Shown here one piece after another: positions 7,962 through 14,293 of a DNA stretch of 64,000 nt. The DNA lies in the NCBI GenBank assembly GCA_963712595.1, contig CAVQIM010000003.1:248001-312000 (forward strand), given 5' to 3'. The notes beneath the pieces were generated by a model, which was given only the letters and a program-made list of their open reading frames with translations, made no database searches and was not told the origin of the DNA. Origin of the DNA: VRUE01 sp963712595. Its GTDB lineage: Bacteria > Actinomycetota > Thermoleophilia > Solirubrobacterales > 70-9. The translations under genes and the position numbers were made by a program. Position 1 is the first letter of the stretch. Every line of letters begins with the position of its first letter.

Positions 7962-8281
7962 AGGTCACCCCCCGCGCCCGAGCCCGAGACGACCGCGCCG
8001 GCGACCCCCTCGACGGCCTCGTCAACCTCTTTGACCTGGGCATAGTCCTCTCCGTGGCCTTCCTCCTCGCAGCGCTCTCGTCCCTAGACCTGACCTCAGC
8101 CCTGACGGCGAAATCGAAGGCGGAGCAACCCACCCGCCCAACCGACGCAGTGGTCACGAAGAAAGACCAGCCGATCAAGGAAGTCAAGCTCAACCCCAAC
8201 GAGCGAGTCGTCGGCCAAGGCAAGCCCCTAGGCACCGTCTACCGCCTCAACGACGGCCGCACCATCCTCGTCAAGCCCTGA
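7958..8281 (+). CDS. DUF2149 protein, probable ExbD/TolR-like partner
   Basis: A 107-residue protein. A short cytosolic start is followed by DPLDGLVNLFDLGIVLSVAF, with an acidic residue (FDLG) at the head of the only membrane helix, a polar Lys/Thr linker, and a C-terminal G-LGTVYRLNDGRTILV motif. This is the DUF2149 pattern, reported next to MotA/ExbB-type genes mainly in archaea. The topology (one N-terminal helix with an Asp, outer domain) mirrors ExbD/TolR. It overlaps the ExbB-like gene by four bases and is the last gene of the operon, followed by two hairpin elements. Confidence 0.72.
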   Translation: MKVTPRARARDDRAGDPLDGLVNLFDLGIVLSVAFLLAALSSLDLTSALTAKSKAEQPTRPTDAVVTKKDQPIKEVKLNPNERVVGQGKPLGTVYRLNDGRTILVKP

Positions 8282-8294
8282 CCAACCCGCTTCA

Positions 8295-8337
8295 GGTGCG
8301 CCTTTTTCGGTCATAGACCACATAAAGCGCACCGGAA
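8295..8337. repeat. Dispersed hairpin repeat, copy 1
   Basis: GGTGCGC (8295-8301) pairs with GCGCACC (8327-8333), extended by TTT/AAA across one bulge. The right arm CATAAAGCGCACCGGAA (8321-8337) is identical to the right arm of a second hairpin at 48596-48642. It lies 13 bases after the DUF2149 stop, between convergent genes, so it could terminate transcription, but it is also a repeated element. Confidence 0.55.
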
Positions 8338-8395
8338 CGGACAAGCTCCGCGAAATCCGGGGGCGGCCGCGCTCCCGGTCCAGCCGAATCTGGAA

Positions 8396-8486
8396 GGAGG
8401 GGCGGCAGTCCCCTCAGCTGGCGGATACTCAAATCGCCGGGCTCATTAGCCCGGCGATTGTCAGATGAGGGGACTGCCGCCCCTCC
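8396..8486. repeat. Nested inverted repeat A (shared core with repeat B)
   Basis: The outer arms (8396-8416 and 8466-8486) are 21 bases and perfectly complementary. Inside, AATCGCCGGGCT (8432-8443) and AGCCCGGCGATT (8448-8459) form a 12-bp stem with loop CATT. The core GCGGATACTCAAATCGC and trailing GCGATTGTC recur at 31076-31170 with different outer arms. It lies between the convergent DUF2149 and cysC genes. It may terminate transcription in both directions, but the shared core points to a distinct element. Confidence 0.7.
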
Positions 8487-8503
8487 CACCACCCTTCGAA
8501 AGA

Positions 8504-9058
8504 TCAGGCAGTAACCGCAGCCGCCGGGATCAGCTCCCGCGACTCGAGGTACTCGAGCAGCTTCTGCGCCGACTCCTCAGGGCTCTCATTTTCGGTATCG
8601 CAAACCCAAGCCGGGTTCTCCGGAATCTCGTACGGATCAGACACCCCGGTGAATTCCTTGATCTCGCCGGCGAAAGCCTTCGCGTAGAGGCCCTTGACGT
8701 CACGCTCGGCGCAGGTGTCGACCGACGCCTTGACGTAGACCTCGATGAAGCGCTCGCCCATCAGCTCATGCGCCTCGTCGCGGATCTCGGCGTAGGGGGA
8801 GATCGCAGCGGTGATCACCGGCACGCCGTTGCGGCTGAGCAGGTCGGCGACGAAGGCGATCCGCCGGATGTTGGTGTCGCGGTCCTCCTTGGAAAAGCCG
8901 AGCCCCTTGGAGAGGTTTTCGCGCACGACGTCGCCGTCGAGGATCTCCAGCTTCGAGCCGCGCTCGCGCAGGTGGCCCTCCAGCAGCCGTGAAATCGTCG
9001 TCTTGCCGGCACCGGAAAGCCCGGTGAACCAGAGGGTGAAGCCCTTCTCGCCAGCCAT
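8504..9058 (-). CDS. cysC: Adenylylsulfate kinase (APS kinase)
   Basis: A 184-residue kinase that phosphorylates APS at the 3' hydroxyl to give PAPS in the cytoplasm. Walker A is GLSGAGKTT near residue 13, followed by the family motifs LDGDVVRENLSKGLGFSKEDRDTN (seen in order) and the lid region FAGEIKEFTGVSDPYE. Length and motifs are normal. It starts 6 bases after the sat stop, with AAGGAGGA overlapping the end of sat, so it is the last gene of the sulfate operon. Because the adjacent CysH looks APS-type, the PAPS made here may serve sulfotransferases more than reduction. Confidence 0.93.
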   Translation of the reverse strand: MAGEKGFTLWFTGLSGAGKTTISRLLEGHLRERGSKLEILDGDVVRENLSKGLGFSKEDRDTNIRRIAFVADLLSRNGVPVITAAISPYAEIRDEAHELMGERFIEVYVKASVDTCAERDVKGLYAKAFAGEIKEFTGVSDPYEIPENPAWVCDTENESPEESAQKLLEYLESRELIPAAAVTA

Positions 9059-9064
9059 GCTCGT

Positions 9065-10141
9065 TCAGTCCTCCTTGTAAGCGTCGATCAGGATGTCGGC
9101 GACCTCGTCGCGCGAGAACTCGTGCGGCGGCCTTTCGCCGTTGCCGAGCATCTCGCGGACCTTGGTTCCGGAGAGGAAGAGGCGCGCGTCTTGGTCATGC
9201 GGGCAGGTCTTGTTCGAAGCCAACCCCTCGCACTCGTTGCACCAGAAAGTGTGCTCGAACATCAGCGGCTCGATTCCGAGCTCGTCGATGTCGATCGTGT
9301 CGAAGATCTTCTGCGCGTCGTAGGTGCCGTAGTAGTCACCGGCACCGGCGTGGTCGCGGCCGACGATGAAGTGGGTGGCGCCGTAGTTGCGGCGGACGAT
9401 CGCGTGCAGGACCGCCTCGCGCGGGCCCGCGTAGTGCATCTTCGCCGGCTTCACGCCGAGCACCACCCGGTCGTTGGGGTAGTAGTTCTCCATCAGCACC
9501 TCGTAGCAGCGCATGCGCACGTCGGCAGGGATGTCGCCGGCCTTGGTCTTGCCGATCAGCGGGTGGATGAAGAGCCCGTCGCAGGTCTCCAGCGCCGCCT
9601 TGGTCAGGTACTCGTGGGCGCGGTGAATCGGGTTGCGCGTTTGGAAGGCGACGATCTTCTTCCAGCCGCGCGCCTCGAAGTCGGCCTTGTGCTCCGCCGC
9701 CGTCTTGTAGCGGCGCATGAAGGCCTCCTCGTGATCCGGTAGCGCGTCGACCTCGATCGGGCCGGCGATGCAGCGGTTGCCCTCCTCGTAGATCGCAGCG
9801 ACCCCGGGATGGGCCTCGTCGGTCGTGCCGTAGACCTGCTCGGCCTCGCGCTTGACGTCGCGCTCCCAAATCTCCTCGACCTTGATCCGCCCCAGTGGCT
9901 TGCCTTCGTCGCTGGAGAGCGCGACGACGTCGCCGACCGCGCACTCGAGGTCGGTCGCCAGGGTGATCGGAATCGGCCAGTACTCGCCGGCGGCGGTGCG
10001 CATCTCGGAGCAGACGCGCTCCCAGTCGGCGGAACCCTGGAAGCCGGTCAGCGGCGCGAAGCCACCGTTGCCGATCATCTCGAAGTCGGCCGTGTGGCGC
10101 TCGGACAGGGTCAGGGAAAGCTCGGTCATCGTCTCGCTCAT
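9065..10141 (-). CDS. sat: Sulfate adenylyltransferase (ATP sulfurylase)
   Basis: A 358-residue Sat/MET3-type enzyme making APS and pyrophosphate from sulfate and ATP. The hallmarks are FQTRNPIHRAHEYLTK (catalytic HxxH-type nucleotide site), GVKPAKMHYAGPREA and FIVGRDHAGAGDYYG. ATG 10141 is preferred over an upstream in-frame start that would run into cysH. ATG 10129 is also possible. This monomeric enzyme replaces the heterodimeric CysDN pair common in other actinobacteria. It sits between cysH and cysC in the minus-strand operon. Confidence 0.93.
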   Translation of the reverse strand: MSETMTELSLTLSERHTADFEMIGNGGFAPLTGFQGSADWERVCSEMRTAAGEYWPIPITLATDLECAVGDVVALSSDEGKPLGRIKVEEIWERDVKREAEQVYGTTDEAHPGVAAIYEEGNRCIAGPIEVDALPDHEEAFMRRYKTAAEHKADFEARGWKKIVAFQTRNPIHRAHEYLTKAALETCDGLFIHPLIGKTKAGDIPADVRMRCYEVLMENYYPNDRVVLGVKPAKMHYAGPREAVLHAIVRRNYGATHFIVGRDHAGAGDYYGTYDAQKIFDTIDIDELGIEPLMFEHTFWCNECEGLASNKTCPHDQDARLFLSGTKVREMLGNGERPPHEFSRDEVADILIDAYKED

Positions 10142-10197
10142 CGGGGCAGTCTCACCAATCGGGTCGGGGAAAGGGTTATCGGAGGCGCTGTGCGCCG

Positions 10198-10896
10198 CTA
10201 GTTGATCCCGCACTCGGACTTGTCGAGACCCGCCCAGCGGCCGTCGCGCGGCGAGCCGCCCGGGCCGACCGGCTTGGTGCAGTGGGTGCACCCGATCGAC
10301 GGGTAGCCGCGATCGTGGAGCGGGTTGTACGGGAGGTCGTGCTCATGGATGTAGTTCCAGACGTCGCGCTCGGACCAGTCCGCGAGCGGGTTCAACTTCC
10401 ACAGCTCGAAGCGCTTGTCCCAGCCGAACTTGGGGGTATTGGCGCGGCGAGCCGAGTCCTCGCGGCGGACACCGGCGAGCCAGCAGTCTACGGAAGAGAG
10501 GGCGCGGCGCATCGGCTCGACCTTGCGCAATCCGCAGCAGGAGTCGGGATCGCTCTTCCAGAGCTCGTCGCCGTGCTGGGCCGCCTGCTCCTCCAGGGTC
10601 AGGTTGTGGAAGCGGTCGAACTCGATCCCCAGCGACTCGGCAAGCCGGTCTCGCGTCTCATACGTCTCCGGGAAGAGGACGTCGGTGTCGAGGTAAAAGA
10701 AGCGCGCCTGCGGGTTGACCTTTGCGGCCAGGTGGGCGGTCACCGAGCTCGTTTTCTGGAACGAGCAGGCGATGTAGTGGCTCTCGCCAAAGGTCTCGAA
10801 CATCCACTCGACCACCTGCTCGGCGCTGCGGCCCTCGAGCTCGGCCGCGATCGCCTCGGGATCCTCGATTTTCGGCGGGTCAACGACCGGGTTCAT
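10198..10896 (-). CDS. cysH: Adenylylsulfate/phosphoadenylylsulfate reductase, APS-type
   Basis: A 232-residue reductase with the P-loop-like SFQKTSSVTAHLA, the motif SDPDSCCGLRKVEPM and, near the C-terminus, GCTHCTKP, ending KSECGIN, which carries the catalytic cysteine. The paired CC and CxxC are the ligands of a [4Fe-4S] cluster, which marks assimilatory APS reductases of bacteria and plants and is absent from PAPS-only enzymes. It makes sulfite from APS using thioredoxin. The ATG at 10896 overlaps the sulfite reductase stop (ATGA); a GTG three codons earlier is possible. Confidence 0.92.
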   Translation of the reverse strand: MNPVVDPPKIEDPEAIAAELEGRSAEQVVEWMFETFGESHYIACSFQKTSSVTAHLAAKVNPQARFFYLDTDVLFPETYETRDRLAESLGIEFDRFHNLTLEEQAAQHGDELWKSDPDSCCGLRKVEPMRRALSSVDCWLAGVRREDSARRANTPKFGWDKRFELWKLNPLADWSERDVWNYIHEHDLPYNPLHDRGYPSIGCTHCTKPVGPGGSPRDGRWAGLDKSECGIN

Positions 10897-12728
10897 ATCG
10901 CGCACTCGCCCTCGCCCCTCTCAACCTTGTAGGGGCTCGATCGGTTCCAGTCGATGAACTGCTGCATCGTCTCGAGGCTGAACTCGGCCGGCAGGGTCAG
11001 GTCCTTGACCTCTTCTTCGAAGCGAGCGGCGCCGATCCGCTCGGCGGTGGCGTTGAACTCCTCGCTCTCGCCGGAGCGCTCGGCCTCGTAGAGACGCACC
11101 CAGCGCTCGACCGCCTCGGGGACGCGCTTGGCCGGCAGTCGCGACTTGAGCCGCGTGCCGAAGACCACCTCGCCGCCCTCGTAGTTGCCGCCGATGTGCG
11201 GGATGTAGGCCGGAACCTGGCGTCCGCCCACCTTCAGCGAGGCGCCGTAGAAGCCGATGTTGGCGATGTGGTGCTGGCTGCAGCCGTTCGGGCAGCCGCT
11301 CATCTTGACGTGGATCTGGCGGGTCAGGGCGTCGGAGATCTCCATCGCCTCCAACCGCTCCTTGATCGCCTGGTTGAGGCCCATCGAGCTGGTGATCCCC
11401 ATCTTGCAGCTGTCGGTGCCGGGGCAGCTGACCACGTCGGTGATCTCGCGCGCGCCCGCCTCGTCGAGGCCGAGCTCGCCCAGCCGCTGCCAGACGTCGT
11501 AGAGCGCCTCGTCGCGGACCCAGCGCAGGACCAGGTTCTGCTGCACGGTGCTGCGCGCGTAGCCGCCGGTGAAGTCGCGCATGATCGCGGCTAGGCCGCG
11601 GAACTGCTCCGGGGTGAGGTCGCCGCGGTAGATCTTCACCTCGACCGCGGAGAAGCCCTCCTGGCGCTGCGCCTGGACGTTGCCTTCAACGAAGCGGTCG
11701 AACTGGGTGCGGTCGCCGTTTGGCGAGGCCGGCGCGGGTGGCGCCTTCGGCGCGTTTGCCTCCTCGTCGTCGTCAAAACGCAGGCGCTCGACGTCGAAGT
11801 CGCGCTCGTCGGCCCACTCGCCCTCGAGCTCCTCGTCGACCTGCTCGCGGAAGGCGTCGATACCGATCTTGTCGATCAGGACCTTGATCCGGGCGCGGGC
11901 GCGGTTGGCTCGCAGCCACTCCTGGCGGTCGAAGATGCGCAGCACCGCCTCGGAGACCTTGAGGTAGTCGCCGTTGTCGGCCTCGACGAACTCGTAGAGG
12001 GTGGGCGCGACGCGGGCCATGATCGAGGTGCCGCCGCCGACCCTGATCTCGAATCCTCTGACGCCGTCCCGCTCGCGCGAGATGAAGGCGACGTCGTGGA
12101 TCCCGGTGATCGCGCGGTCCTCGTCGGAGCCGCTGAAAGCGGTCTTGATCTTGCGCGGCATCAGCTGCGTCGTCGGGTGGCGGACGAAGTAGCGCGCGTA
12201 GGCCCCCGCATAGGGAGTGGGGTCGAAGATCTCGTCAGGGGCGACGCCGGCCCAAGGGTCGCCGGTGACATTGCGCACGGTGTTTCCGCAGCCCTCGCGC
12301 GAGGAGAGGCCGACCTTGGAGATTTCCCGGATCAGCGACTCCATGTCGCGCAGCGGCACATGGTGGATCTGGATGTTCTGCCGCGTGGTGATGTGGCCCT
12401 TGTTGAGCGGAGCCCACTTCTCGACCACGTCGGCGAAAGCCTCCATCTGCTCCGGGGTGACACCGCCGAAGGGAAGCTTCACCCGCACCATCTGCACGTC
12501 GGGCTGGCGCTGGCCGTAGACGCCCTGCTTGAGGCGGAAGCCGATGAACTCCTCTTCGACGCGCTTGCCGGCGAGGAACTCCTCGGCTTCGTTGTCGAAG
12601 TCGTCGAACTCGCGCTCGATGATCGGGATGATGTGGCCGGGGACGTTCTCGTAGCGCTCCGGGTTCTCAAGGGTGCCGGTGCGCCCCTTGCCGCGCTGCT
12701 GCTTCTCCTGATCTACGACGACCTCCAC
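10893..12728 (-). CDS. sir: Ferredoxin-dependent sulfite reductase (NirA/SirA family)
   Basis: A 611-residue sirohaem-[4Fe-4S] enzyme reducing sulfite to sulfide. Two nitrite/sulfite reductase halves are seen; TRQNIQIHHVPLRD lies in the first and the cluster ligands CPGTDSCKMG and MSGCPNGCSQHHIANIG in the second. A Pro/Ala-rich insert (about residues 320-350, EANAPKAPPAPASPNGD) links the halves. It is longer than the usual 550-570 residues because of this insert and the charged N-terminus. It starts at GTG 12728 and has no visible ribosome-binding site, so it may be leaderless. It is the first gene of the sulfate operon. Confidence 0.9.
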   Translation of the reverse strand: MEVVVDQEKQQRGKGRTGTLENPERYENVPGHIIPIIEREFDDFDNEAEEFLAGKRVEEEFIGFRLKQGVYGQRQPDVQMVRVKLPFGGVTPEQMEAFADVVEKWAPLNKGHITTRQNIQIHHVPLRDMESLIREISKVGLSSREGCGNTVRNVTGDPWAGVAPDEIFDPTPYAGAYARYFVRHPTTQLMPRKIKTAFSGSDEDRAITGIHDVAFISRERDGVRGFEIRVGGGTSIMARVAPTLYEFVEADNGDYLKVSEAVLRIFDRQEWLRANRARARIKVLIDKIGIDAFREQVDEELEGEWADERDFDVERLRFDDDEEANAPKAPPAPASPNGDRTQFDRFVEGNVQAQRQEGFSAVEVKIYRGDLTPEQFRGLAAIMRDFTGGYARSTVQQNLVLRWVRDEALYDVWQRLGELGLDEAGAREITDVVSCPGTDSCKMGITSSMGLNQAIKERLEAMEISDALTRQIHVKMSGCPNGCSQHHIANIGFYGASLKVGGRQVPAYIPHIGGNYEGGEVVFGTRLKSRLPAKRVPEAVERWVRLYEAERSGESEEFNATAERIGAARFEEEVKDLTLPAEFSLETMQQFIDWNRSSPYKVERGEGECAI

Positions 12729-12746
12729 GCCAGGGAAAATAGCAAA

Positions 12747-12765
12747 ACCTGACAGGGATTCAGGT
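12747..12765. promoter_or_regulatory. Palindromic operator upstream of the sulfate operon
   Basis: ACCTGA (12747-12752) and TCAGGT (12760-12765) form a perfect dyad with a 7-base spacer, about 20 bases before the sulfite reductase start. Read on the minus strand it is followed by TATTTT as a possible -10 element. The half-sites resemble those of Rrf2-family regulators (IscR/CymR type), which often control sulfur genes; that assignment is tentative. Confidence 0.4.
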
Positions 12766-12775
12766 ATTTAGCTCG

Positions 12776-13159
12776 TTAACGCGGTGGGAGCCGCTTCTCG
12801 GCGTGGAGAATCGCCGCGGCCTCACCCGACTCGGCGACTTCCGCTCCCTCTGGGTCGAGGGGCAGATCGGCCCCGGCCCAACCGACGATCCCCTCGCTCA
12901 ACTTCACCGCGTCGTAGCCCTCTGCGGCGAGCGCCTCGGCCGCCATCGTCGAGCGGTTGCCGCCGCGGCAGTAGAGGACCACCGGCCGTTCCTTGTCGAT
13001 CTCTCCGGTCCGCTCGGCCAGCTCGGCCAGCGGCAGGTGGGTCGCGCCCTCGATCCGGCCGGCCTCCCACTCGTGCTCGGCACGCACGTCGACCAGCTGC
13101 GCCCCGTCCTCGATCAGCTTCTGCGCCTCATCGCGCGAAATCTCCCTGCCGTCACTCAT
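12776..13159 (-). CDS. Single-domain rhodanese sulfurtransferase
   Basis: A 127-residue protein with one rhodanese domain (about residues 5-100): LVDVRAEHEWEAGRIEGATHLPL and the active-site loop YCRGGNRSTMAAEAL, in which Cys starts the loop. It can transfer sulfane sulfur to thiols or cyanide. A short C-terminal tail follows the domain. It lies just upstream of, and on the same strand as, the sulfate operon. Its start codon overlaps the dodecin stop, so the two are translationally coupled. Confidence 0.88.
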   Translation of the reverse strand: MSDGREISRDEAQKLIEDGAQLVDVRAEHEWEAGRIEGATHLPLAELAERTGEIDKERPVVLYCRGGNRSTMAAEALAAEGYDAVKLSEGIVGWAGADLPLDPEGAEVAESGEAAAILHAEKRLPPR

Positions 13160-13368
13160 CAGTCGACGTCCGTGCCCTCGATCAGGAAGGCGACGCGCAC
13201 ATGGGCGCGGTACTCGTCCAGGTTCTCTCCCCTGATGCCGGTCGAGACGATGTCGACGGCGCGGATGTTGCGCAGCGTGCCCTGCGCCTGGCTCAACGCC
13301 TGCCTCGCCGCATCGTCAGTGGACGTTTTCGAGCTCCCAACCAGCTCGATGATCTTCACGACGGCCAT
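13159..13368 (-). CDS. Dodecin, small flavin-binding protein
   Basis: A 69-residue protein, VVKIIELVGSSKTSTDDAARQAL..., ending FLIEGTDVD, with the usual dodecin length and beta-alpha-beta-beta pattern. Dodecins assemble as hollow dodecamers that store or buffer riboflavin, FMN or related flavins. A strong Shine-Dalgarno (GGAGGAGAG) precedes the ATG. It overlaps the short upstream gene by 13 bases and the rhodanese start by one base. Confidence 0.88.
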   Translation of the reverse strand: MAVVKIIELVGSSKTSTDDAARQALSQAQGTLRNIRAVDIVSTGIRGENLDEYRAHVRVAFLIEGTDVD

Positions 13369-13550
13369 CTCTCTCCTCCTTCTGAGTCCTCGACAGTGCC
13401 CTTCGCGCTGACCCCTTCGAGCAGCGCCGCGCGCTGCCAGGGGCTGACCGAGGTTCCCTCGGCCGCGGGCGGTGCCGCGGTCTCGGCCTCGAAGCGCTGA
13501 ATCGCGGCGGCGATCGCCGCCGCCTCGTCTTCACCCGGGGTCCCGATCAT
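13356..13550 (-). CDS. Small conserved-type protein, acyl-CoA carboxylase epsilon-like (tentative)
   Basis: A 64-residue acidic-alanine-rich protein: an N-terminal amphipathic stretch EDEAAAIAAAIQRFEAET, a short Pro/Ala linker and the segment SPWQRAALLEGVS. This helix-linker-Trp pattern resembles small subunits found with acyl-CoA carboxylases in actinobacteria, but no carboxylase is nearby and I cannot confirm it. It has a weak ribosome-binding site. It could be simply the leader gene of the dodecin-rhodanese unit. Confidence 0.5.
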   Translation of the reverse strand: MIGTPGEDEAAAIAAAIQRFEAETAAPPAAEGTSVSPWQRAALLEGVSAKGTVEDSEGGERWPS

Positions 13551-13610
13551 TCACTCAAGCCTAGATGAAGTCGAAATGGCGCACTTTTGACACGCTTCCA
13601 CTTGAGATTC

Positions 13611-13640
13611 GTTACATTACTTCGATGGAGGTGATGTAAC
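13611..13640. promoter_or_regulatory. Inverted-repeat operator of the toxin-antitoxin pair
   Basis: GTTACATTAC (13611-13620) and GTGATGTAAC (13631-13640) form a 10-bp dyad with one mismatch and a 10-base spacer, ending directly before the antitoxin GTG and including part of its ribosome-binding site. Ribbon-helix-helix antitoxins bind such dyads to repress their own operon. Confidence 0.6.
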
Positions 13641-13889
13641 GTGGCCCGCATGAAGCGACTGCAGATATCGATCGAGCCCGAGCTGGACGAAGCCGTCGAG
13701 CGGCGAGCGGAGGAGGAAGGGCTCTCGAAGGCGGAGGTGATCAGGCGATGCGTGCGGGAACGAGTCAAACCATTGCCCCCAATCGAGGAGGACCCCTTCT
13801 TCAAGTTGTGCGGGACCGTCGAGGGCGACCCGGACAGCAGCATGAGCATCAACGACGTGGTCTACGGACTGTCGAGGGACTACCCGTGA
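13641..13889 (+). CDS. vapB: Ribbon-helix-helix antitoxin (VapB/CopG type)
   Basis: An 82-residue protein. Residues 4-45 are a ribbon-helix-helix DNA-binding domain, KRLQISIEPELDEAVERRAEEEGLSKAEVIRRCVRERV seen as strand, helix and helix. The C-terminal part (about 50-82) is acidic-hydrophobic and would wrap and inhibit the toxin. It begins at GTG 13641 with a strong GGAGGTGAT before it; ATG 13650 is an alternative. The stop overlaps the toxin start by four bases (GTGA), the classic arrangement for such modules. Confidence 0.85.
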   Translation: MARMKRLQISIEPELDEAVERRAEEEGLSKAEVIRRCVRERVKPLPPIEEDPFFKLCGTVEGDPDSSMSINDVVYGLSRDYP

Positions 13890-14287
13890 TCTTCGCGGAC
13901 TCGTCGTTTTTGATCGCCTACCTGATCGAGCGGGATCGAAACCACGAAGCGGCCGTGCAGCTCTATCGGCAATTTGCCCACCAGCGAGTCGCGATCACCA
14001 ATCACGTCCGTGGAGAGACGTGGACTTGGTTGCGGTCCAGAACCTGGCACGAGAAGGCGGTGTCCTTTCTCGACAGCGTCGGCAGAGACGATGGCTACAT
14101 CGAGGTCGCACGGCTACCCGCCGATATAGAAGACGAAGCTCTGCACTGGCTGCGCCAGCACGACGAGCAGGAGTACTCGTTCGTCGACGCGACCAGCTTC
14201 GCCTACATGCGAGCCAGGGGAATCCGGGAAGCGCTCGCCTTCGACGGCGATTTTGCCGCCGCCGGCTTCACCGAACTTCGCCCTTAA
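13886..14287 (+). CDS. vapC: PIN-domain toxin (VapC-type RNase)
   Basis: A 133-residue PIN protein starting at GTG 13886 (VIFADSSFLIAYLIERDRNHEAA). The first acidic residue (FADSSF), a mid-protein glutamate (HVRGETW) and the C-terminal acids SFVDATSFAYM and AFDGDFAAAGF fit the Mg-dependent RNase site. VapC toxins cleave tRNA or rRNA when released from VapB. The stop TAA (14285-14287) overlaps the stop of the convergent RTX gene (TTAA). The base composition is a little lower in GC than neighbours, consistent with a mobile addiction module. Confidence 0.85.
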   Translation: MIFADSSFLIAYLIERDRNHEAAVQLYRQFAHQRVAITNHVRGETWTWLRSRTWHEKAVSFLDSVGRDDGYIEVARLPADIEDEALHWLRQHDEQEYSFVDATSFAYMRARGIREALAFDGDFAAAGFTELRP

Positions 14288-14293
14288 GGCGAA
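14277..14293. terminator. Palindrome spanning two convergent stop codons
   Basis: TTCGCC (14277-14282) and GGCGAA (14288-14293) flank CTTAA, which contains both the vapC TAA and the complementary stop of the RTX gene. It is a short symmetric hairpin usable from either direction and probably acts as a weak bidirectional terminator. Confidence 0.4.

Noticed and set aside
8396..8486. Plain intrinsic terminator only
   Set aside because: There is no T-run, and the same core occurs between divergent genes at 31076-31170.
13886..14287. Toxin start at 13748
   Set aside because: That start lies deep inside the antitoxin gene; GTG 13886 gives the normal PIN N-terminus and a four-base overlap.
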